Positions 9,108 through 17,998 are shown, counted from the first letter of the stretch. The stretch is DNA of 64,000 nt from Fimenecus sp045593555 (GCA_045593555.1 JAZNWU010000035.1:1-64000); one strand, 5' to 3'. The notes: generated from the sequence alone by a model not told the origin. A program made the numbers and translations.

Positions 9108-10082
9108 TCATTCTTCCGGATATTTCATTCCCCATTGGTTTCGCAGTGTTGTCATAATATTCATTACATCAACTGTATATCCGAGTCGCATTGTATTTTT
9201 ACCACTTGCAACTGCATTTTCCATATTTTCGATTTCATAGCAGAGGGCATTACTTATGTCCCCTGCTTTTATTATTTCTGTACGATTATCTTCTGTATAA
9301 GTAATCGTTGCAGTATCTGCTCTTGGGTATTCAAAAATTTCAATATACCCATTGTCATAACAGATTGTTGCTCGTTTAGGTTGTTTTGCATGAAGCGAAA
9401 GAGTCACACTTGCAAGCTCTTCTTTTGAATTTCCGAGAATGATATTTGACTGCTCATCTGCACCTGTAACAGCAAACATAACCTGAGATTTAATATCATC
9501 AGGATATTCCGTCATAAACATTCGCACACAAGAAAGTGCATAGACACCGATGTCAAGCAACGCACCACCTGCTAAATCCATATTGAAGAAACGATTTGTC
9601 ATATCGTATTCTTTAAAACTGCCGAAATTCACTTGTGCAAGTCTGAATTTACCAAGCTTTCCTGAACTAATTATTTTTTCAAGTTCGTTATAAAGTGGCA
9701 TATTGTAAATTGTCATAGCCTCGGCTAAAATAAGATTATTTGAATTTGCAAGTTCAACTGCACTGTTGAGTTCAGCAGAATTTAATGTAATTGCCTTTTC
9801 ACAAAGTACATGTTTACCATTTTCCAAAGCTTTTAAAATATACTCAATGTGCTTGTTATGTGGTGTGGCAATATAGACTATATCCACATTTTCATCATTG
9901 AAAATATCATCAATGTTTTCGTAAACTTTTTCTATATTATATTTTTTTGCAAAATCAACTGCTTTTTCATAAGTACGATTTGCAACAGAATAGACTTTTC
10001 CACCCGTTTTGTTCATTTCCCGTGCGAAATCATTTGCGATACTTCCACAGCCTAAAATTGCCCAATTAAATTTATTTGACAT
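9108..10082 (-). CDS. Gfo/Idh/MocA-family oxidoreductase
   Basis: About 324 residues. The N-terminal Rossmann motif AILGCGSIAND is followed by VDIVYIATPH and by the ENGKHVLCEK motif whose Lys is catalytic in the family. The C-terminal half is the alpha/beta substrate domain. These enzymes use NAD(P) to oxidise or reduce sugars and inositols. The start is uncertain: an upstream frame reaches 10184 but overlaps the divergent GH2 gene. ATG at 10082, with GGTG about 6 bp away, is chosen over 10088. Divergence from a glycosidase operon suggests a sugar-derived substrate. Confidence 0.85.
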   Translation of the reverse strand: MSNKFNWAILGCGSIANDFAREMNKTGGKVYSVANRTYEKAVDFAKKYNIEKVYENIDDIFNDENVDIVYIATPHNKHIEYILKALENGKHVLCEKAITLNSAELNSAVELANSNNLILAEAMTIYNMPLYNELEKIISSGKLGKFRLAQVNFGSFKEYDMTNRFFNMDLAGGALLDIGVYALSCVRMFMTEYPDDIKSQVMFAVTGADEQSNIILGNSKEELASVTLSLHAKQPKRATICYDNGYIEIFEYPRADTATITYTEDNRTEIIKAGDISNALCYEIENMENAVASGKNTMRLGYTVDVMNIMTTLRNQWGMKYPEE

Positions 10083-10116
10083 ATTCATCACCATCTGCAT
10101 TATAACATAAAAAATG

Positions 10117-10145
10117 TTGCTGAACAGAAAAAAATATGATATTAT
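10117..10145 (+). promoter_or_regulatory. Sigma-A type promoter of the GH2 operon
   Basis: TTGCTG (10117-10122), 17-bp spacer, TATTAT (10140-10145). The GH2 start codon follows 15 bp later with GGTGAT as ribosome binding site. Confidence 0.6.
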
Positions 10146-10160
10146 CAAATTGGTGATTTT

Positions 10161-11906
10161 ATGAATATTAAAATGGCAAAACATTCAAATCCACAGTTTG
10201 CAAGGGACAATTATCAGAACCTTGACGGACAATGGGATTTTGGTTTTCAGAAGGCAAAAATAGGCTTTAAATTTTCAACTGATGAAAAAAGAGCTGTTGA
10301 AATCAGAAAAAATAATGAATTTACACATAAAATTAATGTACCTTTCTGTGTTGAAAGTGAACTTTCAGGTATCGGGTACAAAGATTTCATCAATATGGTC
10401 TGGTACAAGAGAACTGTCAATGTGAAGAAAGACGGTAATCGTGTATTTTTATGCTTTGGTGCTGCTGACCATCTTACAACTGTTCTTGTAAACGGTAAAT
10501 GTGCAGGCAGACATAAAGGTGGTTACACATCATTCAGATTTGATATTACTGACCTCATAGTTGATGGCGAAAACGAGATTTTTGTACTCTGTGAAGACGA
10601 TGTTAAAAATCAGTTTGTAATCCGTGGTAAACAGAGTGAATGGAAAAAGAGTCATGCTTGTGACTATACCCGTACAACAGGTATATGGCAGTCAGTTTAT
10701 ATTGAATATGTTTCACAAAATTACATAGAGAATTTTAAGATTTATCCTGACCATAAGAATGGTCTTGTTACAATCAACTTTGCCCTTAAAGGTAAAGAAA
10801 ATCTTACCTGTGAAGCATTTTATGATGGTAAGAGTGTTGGTAAAACAGAATTTAAAGACGCTTGTGGCAACGAAGTTTTACAGATAAAACTCTGCGAAAC
10901 TCACCTTTGGGAAGTTGGTAATGGCCGTCTTTATGACCTTGAAATCACATTCGGTGAAGATAAGGTTCACTCATATTTCGGTCTTCGTAATGTGCGACTT
11001 GACGGATATAAATTCCTTATCAATGAAAAGAGTGTTTTCCAGCGTCTTGTTCTTGACCAGGGCTTTTATAAAAAAGGTATTTATACAGCCCCAAGTGATG
11101 AAGATTTAATCAAAGATATTGAATTATCATTAGCTTTAGGCTTTAATGGTGCAAGACTTCATCAGAAAGTTTTTGACCCCAAATTTTTATACTATGCTGA
11201 CCAGATGGGTTATCTTGTATGGGGTGAATATGCTAACTGGGGACTTGATTATTCAAACCCAAAAAGTGTTGATGTATTCCTGAATGAATGGAAAGAAGCA
11301 TTAGAGCGTGACTTTAATCACCCTGCCATTATCGGTTGGTGTCCGTTCAATGAAACATGGAACTACAAGGGCAGACGCCAGTACGACCCATTGCTTGCAA
11401 CAGTTTATGATTACACAAAAGCAGTTGACAGCACTCGTCCTTGTATTGACACAAGCGGTAATTTTCATGTGAAAACTGATATTTTTGACTTGCACGATTA
11501 TAGTTATGATGTTGAATTTTTCAAGAACAACTATGACCGTTTTATGACAGAAGACTATCTTTACCAACATGTGCTTGTTGAAAACGAAGGCAGACAGGAA
11601 TACAAAGGTGAGCCTGTATTTATCAGCGAATACGGTGGAATCAAATGGGTAAGTGATGAGTCAATCAAATCCTGGGGATATGGCGAAGATGTTAAAACAT
11701 CCGAAGAATTTGCCCAAAGATATGTTGGTCTTACTGATGTAATTGTAAGCAACTACAAGATGTTTGGCTTCTGTTATACTCAGCTTTACGATATTGAGCA
11801 AGAGCAGAATGGTCTTTACACTTATGACCGTGAAAAGAAGTTTACTGACGAAATCTATGACAGAATTATTGCTATAAATACAAAGGTTGCTGAAATTGAG
11901 AAATAA
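10161..11906 (+). CDS. Glycoside hydrolase family 2 enzyme
   Basis: 581 residues in the usual GH2 order: jelly-roll sugar-binding domain (about 1-175, starting NLDGQWDF), Ig-like domain (about 180-275), then a TIM barrel. The acid/base Glu is E398 in CPFNETW and the nucleophile is E490 in FISEYGG. Retaining beta-glycosidases of this family cleave beta-galactosides, -glucuronides or -mannosides; the exact sugar is not evident. There is no signal peptide, so it acts on imported sugars. It heads an operon with a methyltransferase, an aldo/keto reductase and an ECF S component. Confidence 0.88.
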   Translation: MNIKMAKHSNPQFARDNYQNLDGQWDFGFQKAKIGFKFSTDEKRAVEIRKNNEFTHKINVPFCVESELSGIGYKDFINMVWYKRTVNVKKDGNRVFLCFGAADHLTTVLVNGKCAGRHKGGYTSFRFDITDLIVDGENEIFVLCEDDVKNQFVIRGKQSEWKKSHACDYTRTTGIWQSVYIEYVSQNYIENFKIYPDHKNGLVTINFALKGKENLTCEAFYDGKSVGKTEFKDACGNEVLQIKLCETHLWEVGNGRLYDLEITFGEDKVHSYFGLRNVRLDGYKFLINEKSVFQRLVLDQGFYKKGIYTAPSDEDLIKDIELSLALGFNGARLHQKVFDPKFLYYADQMGYLVWGEYANWGLDYSNPKSVDVFLNEWKEALERDFNHPAIIGWCPFNETWNYKGRRQYDPLLATVYDYTKAVDSTRPCIDTSGNFHVKTDIFDLHDYSYDVEFFKNNYDRFMTEDYLYQHVLVENEGRQEYKGEPVFISEYGGIKWVSDESIKSWGYGEDVKTSEEFAQRYVGLTDVIVSNYKMFGFCYTQLYDIEQEQNGLYTYDREKKFTDEIYDRIIAINTKVAEIEK

Positions 11907-11907
11907 A

Positions 11908-12486
11908 ATGAACAAAGAAACTATAAGAGAATTTTTTAACGATTTTGCACCAAGATGGGATAATGAACCAATCTGTGAAAAGCCCATACTCGATATTATT
12001 TTAGATAATGGTGGAGTTACAGAAAATATTGATGTGCTTGATGTTGGTTGTGGTACAGGTGTATTGTTCCCCTACTATCTCGAAAGAAATGTCAAGAGCA
12101 TTACTGCAGTTGACTTGTCCCCTGAAATGGTGAAAATTGCAAAATCTAAATTTCCACAAGCAGAAATTATTTGTGATGATGCAGAAAGTATTTCATTTGA
12201 CCATCAATTTGATGTTATTATGATTTACAACGCATTTCCTCATTTTCCAAACCCATTAATGCTTATTGAAAATCTATCAAAAACATTAAAACCAAATGGA
12301 AGAATCAACATTGCCCACGGAATGAGTAAAAAGGAGCTTGATGATGTTCATATGAAGTCGGCAGGAAAGGTTTCAAATATTCTTCCTGAATGTGAAGAAC
12401 TCAAGAAAATGCTTGAACCGTATTTCAATGTGGATATTATGATTTCAAACGATAAAATGTATCAGGTAACAGGTACAAAAAGGTGA
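11908..12486 (+). CDS. Class I SAM-dependent methyltransferase
   Basis: 192 residues. The SAM-binding motif VLDVGCGTG lies near residues 43-51, with AVDLSPEMV as the acidic loop that binds the ribose. The substrate is not evident; small-molecule methylation of the UbiE/COQ5-like type is the nearest look. The ATG is 1 bp after the GH2 stop, so translation is probably coupled; a TTG at 11887 inside the GH2 gene is a less likely start. It ends 5 bp before the aldo/keto reductase start. Confidence 0.8.
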   Translation: MNKETIREFFNDFAPRWDNEPICEKPILDIILDNGGVTENIDVLDVGCGTGVLFPYYLERNVKSITAVDLSPEMVKIAKSKFPQAEIICDDAESISFDHQFDVIMIYNAFPHFPNPLMLIENLSKTLKPNGRINIAHGMSKKELDDVHMKSAGKVSNILPECEELKKMLEPYFNVDIMISNDKMYQVTGTKR

Positions 12487-12491
12487 TATTT

Positions 12492-13610
12492 ATGAACAAC
12501 TATTTTCCTGAAGTAAAAAAGAATTTTGGTTTTGGCTGTATGCGACTTCCTCGCAAAGGTCCGCTTATCGACTATGAGCAGACAAAACAGATGGTTGACA
12601 CATTTATTGAAGCAGGTTTCAATTATTTTGATACTGCTCACGGATATATGGAAATGCGAAATGAGTCAACTCTCAAGAAGTGTCTTACATCTCGTTATCC
12701 AAGAGAAAGTTACATCCTTGCAGACAAGTTATCCGAAGGCTTTTTTAAGAAAGAAAGTCAGATAAGACCGCTTTTTGAAAAACAGTTGAAGAATTGTGGT
12801 GTTGAGTATTTTGACTTTTACTTGATGCACGCTCAGAATGCTACAAACTTCGAAAAATACAAGGAATGTCGTGCTTACGAAACTGCATTTGACCTTAAAA
12901 AAGAAGGTAAAATCCGTCATGTAGGACTCTCTTTCCACGATAAAGCAGATGTGCTTGACAAGATTCTCACGGAATATCCTGAAATTGAATTTGTACAGAT
13001 TCAGTTCAACTATCTCGACTATAATGACGAGTCTGTTGAGGGAAGAAAATGTTATGAAGTTTGTCGTAAACACGATAAACCCGTTATCGTTATGGAGCCT
13101 GTTAAGGGTGGTAGTCTTGTAAAACTTCCTGATGAGGCTAAAAAGGTACTCGATGACCTTAACGGTGGTTCACCTGCAAGTTATGCAATCCGTTTCACTG
13201 CAAGCTTTGACGGTATTTTTATGGTACTTTCAGGTATGAGTGATATGGAACAGATGAATGATAATATCAGTTTTATGAAAGACTTTGTGCCATTCAATGA
13301 AAAGGAATATGAGGCAGTTAATAAGGTTTGTAAGATTATGAACGCACAGCATCTTATCCCTTGTACTGCTTGTCGTTACTGTGTTGACGGTTGCCCTAAA
13401 AACATTCCTATTCCTGAACTTTTTGCTTGTATGAATGACAGAAAGCAGTTTAAAGATTGGAATGCAAAATATTATTATGATGAAGTTCATACATCAGGTA
13501 AAGGCAAAGCATCTGACTGTATTGAGTGTGGATTATGCGAAAAAGCTTGTCCACAGCACTTGGAAATTCGCAAATTACTTAAAAGTGTAGCAAAGGAATT
13601 CGGCAAATGA
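12492..13610 (+). CDS. Aldo/keto reductase with two C-terminal 4Fe-4S motifs
   Basis: 372 residues. The N-terminal 280 residues form the AKR barrel, with DTAHGY (Asp and Tyr of the tetrad), LADKLS (Lys) and YLMHAQN (His). The C-terminus carries two ferredoxin-type cysteine sets, CTACRYCVDGCP and CIECGLCEKACP. This layout is common in anaerobic Firmicutes and implies electron transfer through iron-sulfur clusters rather than plain NADPH reduction. The ATG at 12492 has AGGTGAT upstream; a GTG at 12483 is less likely. It overlaps the next gene by 4 bp. Confidence 0.88.
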   Translation: MNNYFPEVKKNFGFGCMRLPRKGPLIDYEQTKQMVDTFIEAGFNYFDTAHGYMEMRNESTLKKCLTSRYPRESYILADKLSEGFFKKESQIRPLFEKQLKNCGVEYFDFYLMHAQNATNFEKYKECRAYETAFDLKKEGKIRHVGLSFHDKADVLDKILTEYPEIEFVQIQFNYLDYNDESVEGRKCYEVCRKHDKPVIVMEPVKGGSLVKLPDEAKKVLDDLNGGSPASYAIRFTASFDGIFMVLSGMSDMEQMNDNISFMKDFVPFNEKEYEAVNKVCKIMNAQHLIPCTACRYCVDGCPKNIPIPELFACMNDRKQFKDWNAKYYYDEVHTSGKGKASDCIECGLCEKACPQHLEIRKLLKSVAKEFGK

Positions 13611-14170
13611 GCAAAGTAAAAAGCAAAAACTTACTTAATCTTGTTCTGTCTGCTATGTTTTTAGCTTTAGCAATCGTACTTCCCTTTCTGACAGGACAAA
13701 TTAAAGAAATCGGTAATATGTTACTTCCTATGCACATTCCCGTAATGCTTTGTGGACTTGTCTGTGGATGGCAATATGGACTTATAATTGGTGCAGTTGC
13801 ACCGATTATGCGTTCGGCAATTTTCGGTATGCCTGTTATGTTCCCGTCGGCAATAGGAATGGCATTTGAACTTGCAACATACGGTTTTGTTATAGGATAT
13901 TTATTCAGCCATGCAAAATGGAAGTGCATTAAATCTCTTTATCGTTGCCTTCTGATTGCAATGGTAAGTGGCAGAGTTGTATGGGGTATTGTCCAGACCT
14001 GCCTTTTAGGTCTTGGTGAAAACGGATTTACACTTACTATGTTTTTAAGTGGTGCTTTTCTTAAAGCAATTCCGGGAATAATCTTACAGCTTGTGCTTAT
14101 ACCTGCTGTAATGCTCATATTAGGCAAAACGCATCTGATTCACTTTAAAAGTTCAAAACGCAAAATGTAA
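13607..14170 (+). CDS. ECF transporter S component
   Basis: 187 residues, five to six hydrophobic segments, beginning with a basic N-terminus and an LxxxLSAMFLALAIVLP first helix. Length and helix pattern fit substrate-binding (S) subunits of energy-coupling-factor vitamin importers. The vitamin is not identifiable; some pantothenate/unknown S components look similar. The start overlaps the aldo/keto reductase stop (ATGA). No A or T subunits are nearby, so it would share a general ECF module encoded elsewhere. Confidence 0.75.
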   Translation: MSKVKSKNLLNLVLSAMFLALAIVLPFLTGQIKEIGNMLLPMHIPVMLCGLVCGWQYGLIIGAVAPIMRSAIFGMPVMFPSAIGMAFELATYGFVIGYLFSHAKWKCIKSLYRCLLIAMVSGRVVWGIVQTCLLGLGENGFTLTMFLSGAFLKAIPGIILQLVLIPAVMLILGKTHLIHFKSSKRKM

Positions 14171-14179
14171 TTGCGTAGT

Positions 14180-14203
14180 GGCAGGCTTCCATGCCTGCCT
14201 TTT
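14180..14203 (+). terminator. Intrinsic terminator of the GH2 operon
   Basis: GGCAGGC (14180-14186), TTCCAT loop region, GCCTGCC (14193-14199), then TTTT. Confidence 0.8.
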
Positions 14204-14236
14204 CACATACAAATTATAATTTATCGGGATGATTAT

Positions 14237-14266
14237 AAGTGCAAAATGCAAAGCGCAAAGCGCAAA
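14237..14266. repeat. Inverted partner of the 9075 repeat
   Basis: AAGTGCAAAATGCAAAGCGC and the bases after it are the reverse complement of 9075-9104 with one mismatch. It is followed by a run of near-identical ATTACGAATT units (about 14290-14323). Such low-complexity blocks are dispersed intergenic repeats; no gene is seen. Confidence 0.5.
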
Positions 14267-14410
14267 ATGTCGGAACTGCTTTGCGATTATTAATTACGAA
14301 TTGCGAATTACGCATTACGAATTATCCCCATAAACTCCAATTTTTCTAACAAGTCAATTTGCTTGACTTTTATAGCCTAAAATGATATTATTATTGGGCA
14401 AATTTAATAT

Positions 14411-14498
14411 GCGGATGTGGCGGAATTGGCAGACGCGCAGGTCTCAGACTCCTGTGGATATTGCTTCCTTGTGGGTTCAACTCCCATCGTCCGCACCA
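14411..14498 (+). tRNA. tRNA-Leu (anticodon CAG)
   Basis: 88 nt including an encoded CCA. Acceptor GCGGATG pairs with CGTCCGC, the D region is GGCGGAATTGGCAGACGC, the anticodon loop CTCAGAC reads CAG, a long variable arm (GGATATTGCTTCC region) marks a type II tRNA, and the T loop is GTTCAA. The pair closing the anticodon loop is T-T. The 3' end is duplicated downstream at 14695. Confidence 0.95.
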
Positions 14499-14785
14499 GA
14501 TACAGAGTTTATGCTTTTGCATGAATTCTGTATTTTTTTATTTTGTATTGTAAGGAGTTGAACCCGAGAGGGTTTTGCCGTTAAGAAAATGATATAGTAT
14601 ATCATTTTTAGGCAAAAAAAATTTATCGGGTACCGAAATTCGTAAGAATTTGGGTCGATAAATTAATAGTATGCAAGGCGTAGCCGTAGCAGACGTTCAA
14701 CTCCCATCGTCCGCACCAGATACAGAGTTTATGCTTTTGCATAAATTCTGTATTTTTTTATTTTGTATTGTAAGAAGTTGAACCC
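14475..14785. repeat. 91-bp direct repeat of the tRNA-Leu 3' end and terminator
   Basis: Positions 14475-14565 (T-arm, CCA end, terminator and 25 bp beyond) recur at 14695-14785 with two substitutions. The 129 bp between them hold two inverted repeats: ATGATATAG/TATATCAT near 14590 and ATTTATCG...CGATAAAT around 14620-14665. Duplication of a tRNA 3' end is the classic footprint of site-specific integration, so this may be a small or residual integrated unit, or a simple tandem duplication. Confidence 0.75.
14500..14540 (+). terminator. Intrinsic terminator after tRNA-Leu
   Basis: ATACAGA (14500-14506) pairs with TCTGTAT (14527-14533), inner ATGC/GCAT, followed by a run of seven T. Confidence 0.85.
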
Positions 14786-14854
14786 ATAAATTATAATTTA
14801 CGTGTTAAATCAATAATAGCGGAGTCTTACTTGACCCCGCCATTCGTTAATTAT

Positions 14855-15025
14855 TTAATTTTCACTTTTATCGCATCCACAAGAACAGCCTGAACAGTTT
14901 CCTGAACATTTACTGCTATCGGGACATCCAATACATTTTGCGCCTTTTTTCTTTGCTTTAACGATATATGTAACTGCTAAGGCAACGATAAGTACGACAA
15001 TTGCAATAATTATGAAATTTTCCAT
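14855..15025 (-). CDS. FeoB-associated Cys-rich membrane protein
   Basis: 56 residues, start ATG at 15025 with AAGGTGATG upstream, stop at 14855. One transmembrane helix (about residues 4-22) is followed by a basic stretch and a Cys-rich tail with eight cysteines (CIGCPDSSKCSGNCSGC and on). This matches the small FeoB-associated protein family that follows feoB in many Firmicutes. It is 32 bp downstream of feoB, so it belongs to the feo operon. Its role, metal handling at the membrane beside FeoB, is inferred from context. Confidence 0.85.
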   Translation of the reverse strand: MENFIIIAIVVLIVALAVTYIVKAKKKGAKCIGCPDSSKCSGNCSGCSCGCDKSEN

Positions 15026-15057
15026 ACACACATCACCTTTTTATTGAATATTTATGA

Positions 15058-17079
15058 TTATTTACTCTTAACTGTCTGTGCCTTTTTGCCCTTAACAGCA
15101 TATTCAGCCTTAAGCTTTTTATCTGAACGAACACAAAGGAATACAATAATTGCAACGAATACTGCTACTGCAACAAGACCCGGGAAGAAGCCTGCACCGA
15201 GTGCACCTGTTGTAATAAGAGTACCAATCTGATATACAAGATAACCTACTGTGAAACCTGTACCGAGCTGAAGTCCAATACCACCCCAGAGCCATTTTGC
15301 ACTCTTCATTTCAGAGTTCATAGCACCGATTGCTGCAAAACAAGGTGGTGTAAAGAGATTGAACATAAGGTATGCAAGTGCTGCAACCTTTGTAATTGCC
15401 ATTACAGCCCCAACCTCTGCACCTGCACCTTCCATAAGTGCCAGCTCTTCTGTATCAATAAGGTTTTCAAGTCCTACAAAGCATACCGCCAATGTACCGA
15501 CAACATTTTCTTTTGCAATAAAACCTGTAACTGCAGCTGCTGCAAGTTGCCATGAAAGTACACCTACAACAGGTACAAGGACATAAGCAAACGGACCTGC
15601 AATTGAAGCAAGGATTGATGTGTCTGCTGTTTCTGCGACTGTGAACTGCCATGTAAATGTCTGCATAATCTGAACTGCTGTATTACAAAGAAGGATGATT
15701 GTTGCAGCCTTAACTATGTATGACCAACCACGCTGACACATTGAAAGGAATGCACGCTTGAAAGATGGTGCTTTGTATTCAGGAAGCTCAATGATAAAGA
15801 AGGATTTTCTTACTTTATAGCCTGTAATCTTATTAACAAGGAGAGCGCCGAAGAAGATAATAAGAATACCTACAAAGTACATTAACGGCCCTACCCATGA
15901 AGCATCTTCAAAGAACGCACCTGCAAAAAGTGCGATAACAGGAAGCTTTGCACCACAAGGCATAAATGGAGTAAGCATTGCTGTTGCTCTGCGTTCACGC
16001 TCGTTACGGATTGTACGACAAGCCATAACACCGGGAATTGCACAACCTGTGCCGATAACAAACGGAATTACTGATTTACCTGAAAGGCCAACTTTCTTAA
16101 ATATCGGGTCAAGAACAACTGATGCACGAGCCATATATCCACAGTCTTCAAGAAGTGCTATAAGGAAATACATTACCATAACAAGTGGTAAGAATCCGAT
16201 AACTGCAATAGCACCACCGATTACACCGTCAACAAGAAGTGCTGAAACTAATGGGTTTGCATTTTCAAAGAAACCTGCAATCCATTCCTGAACACCTTCA
16301 AGAATACCCACAAGCCAGTCTGCAATCCACACACCGGGACCTGCCTGTGAAATCCAGAATACCAAAAACATTACAACTGCAAAAATCGGAAGTCCGAACC
16401 ACTTGTTTGTAAGGATATCATCAATCTTGTCCTGGAAGTTTCTGTCCTTTGTAAATACCTTTCTTGTTTCAACCTGCTTTACAATTTTGTTTACAAATTC
16501 AAAACGCTTTTTATCAGCCTCAACAACTGTCTGCTTGTTTGTGATGTCAATAGCACCCTGAACATAAGGAGCTGACTGTCCTCTGCCTGAAAGCTCAACT
16601 GCCGCCTTGACAACATCTTTAAGACCTTCAGCAGATGTTGAAACTGTTTCAATAACAGGACAATTAAGTGCTTTGCTTAATGCTGTTGTGTCAATTTCTG
16701 TTTCTTTCTTCTCATTGATATCACTCTTGTTAAGTGCTACAACAACAGGAATATCAAGTTCAAGAAGCTGTGTTGTAAAGAACAAGCTACGGCTTAAGTT
16801 TGTAGCATCAACAATGTTGATAATAACATCAGGATTTTCATTCTTTACATAAGAACTTGTGATACTTTCCTCTGATGTGAACGGTGACATTGAATATGCA
16901 CCGGGAAGGTCAACTGCAATAAGGTCAAGACTTCCGTCATAAAGGCTTTTCTTAATTGGGCTTTCTTTCTTTTCAACTGTAACGCCTGCCCAGTTGCCGA
17001 CTTTTTCATTTTTGCCGGTCAAAGCATTAAACATTGTGGTTTTACCACTGTTGGGATTACCTGCTAAGGCAATTCTCAT
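15058..17079 (-). CDS. feoB: Ferrous iron transport protein B
   Basis: 673 residues. The N-terminal G domain shows G1 GNPNSGKT (residues 7-14), G3 DLPGAYS and G4 NKSD; a helical GDI-like region follows. The membrane part has the two 'gate' regions and the conserved GCAIPGVMACRT segment. FeoB imports Fe(II) across the cytoplasmic membrane with GTP hydrolysis as the regulatory switch. The basic tail is short. The start ATG has AAGGAGGATG upstream. Transcribed from the feoA promoter, with its own palindromic site 50-65 bp before the start. Confidence 0.95.
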   Translation of the reverse strand: MRIALAGNPNSGKTTMFNALTGKNEKVGNWAGVTVEKKESPIKKSLYDGSLDLIAVDLPGAYSMSPFTSEESITSSYVKNENPDVIINIVDATNLSRSLFFTTQLLELDIPVVVALNKSDINEKKETEIDTTALSKALNCPVIETVSTSAEGLKDVVKAAVELSGRGQSAPYVQGAIDITNKQTVVEADKKRFEFVNKIVKQVETRKVFTKDRNFQDKIDDILTNKWFGLPIFAVVMFLVFWISQAGPGVWIADWLVGILEGVQEWIAGFFENANPLVSALLVDGVIGGAIAVIGFLPLVMVMYFLIALLEDCGYMARASVVLDPIFKKVGLSGKSVIPFVIGTGCAIPGVMACRTIRNERERRATAMLTPFMPCGAKLPVIALFAGAFFEDASWVGPLMYFVGILIIFFGALLVNKITGYKVRKSFFIIELPEYKAPSFKRAFLSMCQRGWSYIVKAATIILLCNTAVQIMQTFTWQFTVAETADTSILASIAGPFAYVLVPVVGVLSWQLAAAAVTGFIAKENVVGTLAVCFVGLENLIDTEELALMEGAGAEVGAVMAITKVAALAYLMFNLFTPPCFAAIGAMNSEMKSAKWLWGGIGLQLGTGFTVGYLVYQIGTLITTGALGAGFFPGLVAVAVFVAIIVFLCVRSDKKLKAEYAVKGKKAQTVKSK

Positions 17080-17128
17080 AATAACATCCTCCTTGAATTT
17101 ATGTCATACTTAATTAAAAATATACTTT

Positions 17129-17144
17129 GTTAGCAATTGCTAAC
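17129..17144. promoter_or_regulatory. Iron-type palindromic operator between feoA and feoB
   Basis: GTTAGCAATTGCTAAC is a perfect 16-bp palindrome. Two variants of the same site occur upstream of feoA (17425, 17458). The half-site TTAGC..GCTAA resembles DtxR/IdeR-family sites more than a Fur box; the regulator itself is not in the window. Confidence 0.7.
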
Positions 17145-17185
17145 TAATTTATAAAAATTTTCAGTTCGCCTCTGCCCTATCCGAA

Positions 17186-17398
17186 TTATATAGATATTGC
17201 TTCAGCCAACTGATTGTCAATATTGTATCTTGAATCCTTAATTGATACAACACATCCGCCTTTTTTGTGAGCAACAACGGTTATAGGCTCACCTGCATAA
17301 CAACCAAGTGAAAAGAGAAACGAATCAAGTTCTTCATCATCTGTCACAATAGCTTTAATAATGTATTCTTTTCCTTCTTGTGCATTAGTTAAATTCAT
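17186..17398 (-). CDS. feoA: FeoA-family SH3-like protein
   Basis: 70 residues, start ATG at 17398 with AGGTGG upstream (a GTG at 17407 is less likely). The small SH3-like fold is indicated by EGKEYIIKAI near the start and GEPITVVAHKKGGCVVSI in the middle. FeoA is thought to act with FeoB at the cytoplasmic face. It is the first gene of the feo operon; feoB follows 106 bp later across an extra operator. Confidence 0.9.
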   Translation of the reverse strand: MNLTNAQEGKEYIIKAIVTDDEELDSFLFSLGCYAGEPITVVAHKKGGCVVSIKDSRYNIDNQLAEAISI

Positions 17399-17424
17399 TA
17401 TATCCACCTAAATGTTGTATAAAA

Positions 17425-17438
17425 TTAGCATTTGCTAA
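17425..17438. promoter_or_regulatory. Operator 2 upstream of feoA
   Basis: TTAGCATTTGCTAA, a palindrome around TT, lies 27 bp before the feoA start and downstream of the predicted transcription start. Confidence 0.65.
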
Positions 17439-17457
17439 CATTTTACTTTAAATTCAA

Positions 17458-17473
17458 GTTAGCCCTTGCTAAC
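17458..17473. promoter_or_regulatory. Operator 1 at the feoA transcription start
   Basis: GTTAGCCCTTGCTAAC sits just after the -10 element, around the expected start of transcription, which is the position of a repressor site. Confidence 0.7.
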
Positions 17474-17481
17474 CATATATA

Positions 17482-17510
17482 ATAATACATCAAATAATAC
17501 GGCTTGTCAA
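17482..17510 (-). promoter_or_regulatory. Sigma-A promoter of the feo operon
   Basis: On the minus strand TTGACA (17510-17505), a 17-bp spacer, then TATTAT (17487-17482). Near-consensus, with operator 1 directly downstream. Confidence 0.8.
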
Positions 17511-17529
17511 GTTAAATTATTACATTTTG

Positions 17530-17784
17530 TCAAAAATTTGACATAATATTTTTGTTGTGTTTACATGTGGACATTTTGTACTTAAAATCTTCAATAATCG
17601 AATTTACATGGCAGGGTTCAATGTGATATTTGTTAAGCTCATTCACAAGTGTTTCGACATCATCAGGATTATTTGATATATTACAAATATATTCCCTGCT
17701 GTCATCATTCAAAACCATTATGCCGTAACTTTCTTCTGAATTATCTCTTAAATTAACTATACATTTTAAAACATTATACTTCAT
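17530..17784 (-). CDS. Small conserved protein, DUF6514-like
   Basis: 84 residues from the ATG at 17784, which has GAGGTGG 5-6 bp upstream; a TTG at 17799 is unlikely. The sequence has a two-part look: SYGIMVLNDDSREYICNIS, then a helical part with DVETLVNELNKYHIEP and a final SIIEDFKYK. This resembles DUF6514-type proteins of Clostridia, whose function is unknown. It has its own promoter at 17825-17853 and is not part of the feo operon. Confidence 0.65.
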   Translation of the reverse strand: MKYNVLKCIVNLRDNSEESYGIMVLNDDSREYICNISNNPDDVETLVNELNKYHIEPCHVNSIIEDFKYKMSTCKHNKNIMSNF

Positions 17785-17824
17785 ATTGACCCACCTCAAA
17801 GCAATTTTGTGTCGTTATGACAAT

Positions 17825-17853
17825 ATTTTAATATTTTTGTGTCAATTTGTCAA
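17825..17853 (-). promoter_or_regulatory. Sigma-A promoter of the DUF6514-like gene
   Basis: Minus strand TTGACA (17853-17848), 17-bp spacer, TAAAAT (17830-17825). Confidence 0.7.
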
Positions 17854-17998
17854 TCTGTTTGTGCAAAAATATGTATAATTTTTTCATGACCTGAATAAAA
17901 TATAAATAAAAGAATGAGTATTTATAAAAAACTCTTGACAAAACAAAAAAACAAGTGTATTATATTAAAGCACTCACGAAGTGTACATTGTCAAATAT

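Noticed and set aside
9084..9428. A 114-codon Cys/Phe-rich plus-strand open frame
   Set aside because: It is the shadow of the Gfo/Idh/MocA-family gene on the opposite strand.
14695..14785. A second tRNA-Leu gene
   Set aside because: Only the T arm, CCA end and terminator are repeated. There is no acceptor 5' strand, D arm or anticodon arm before it.
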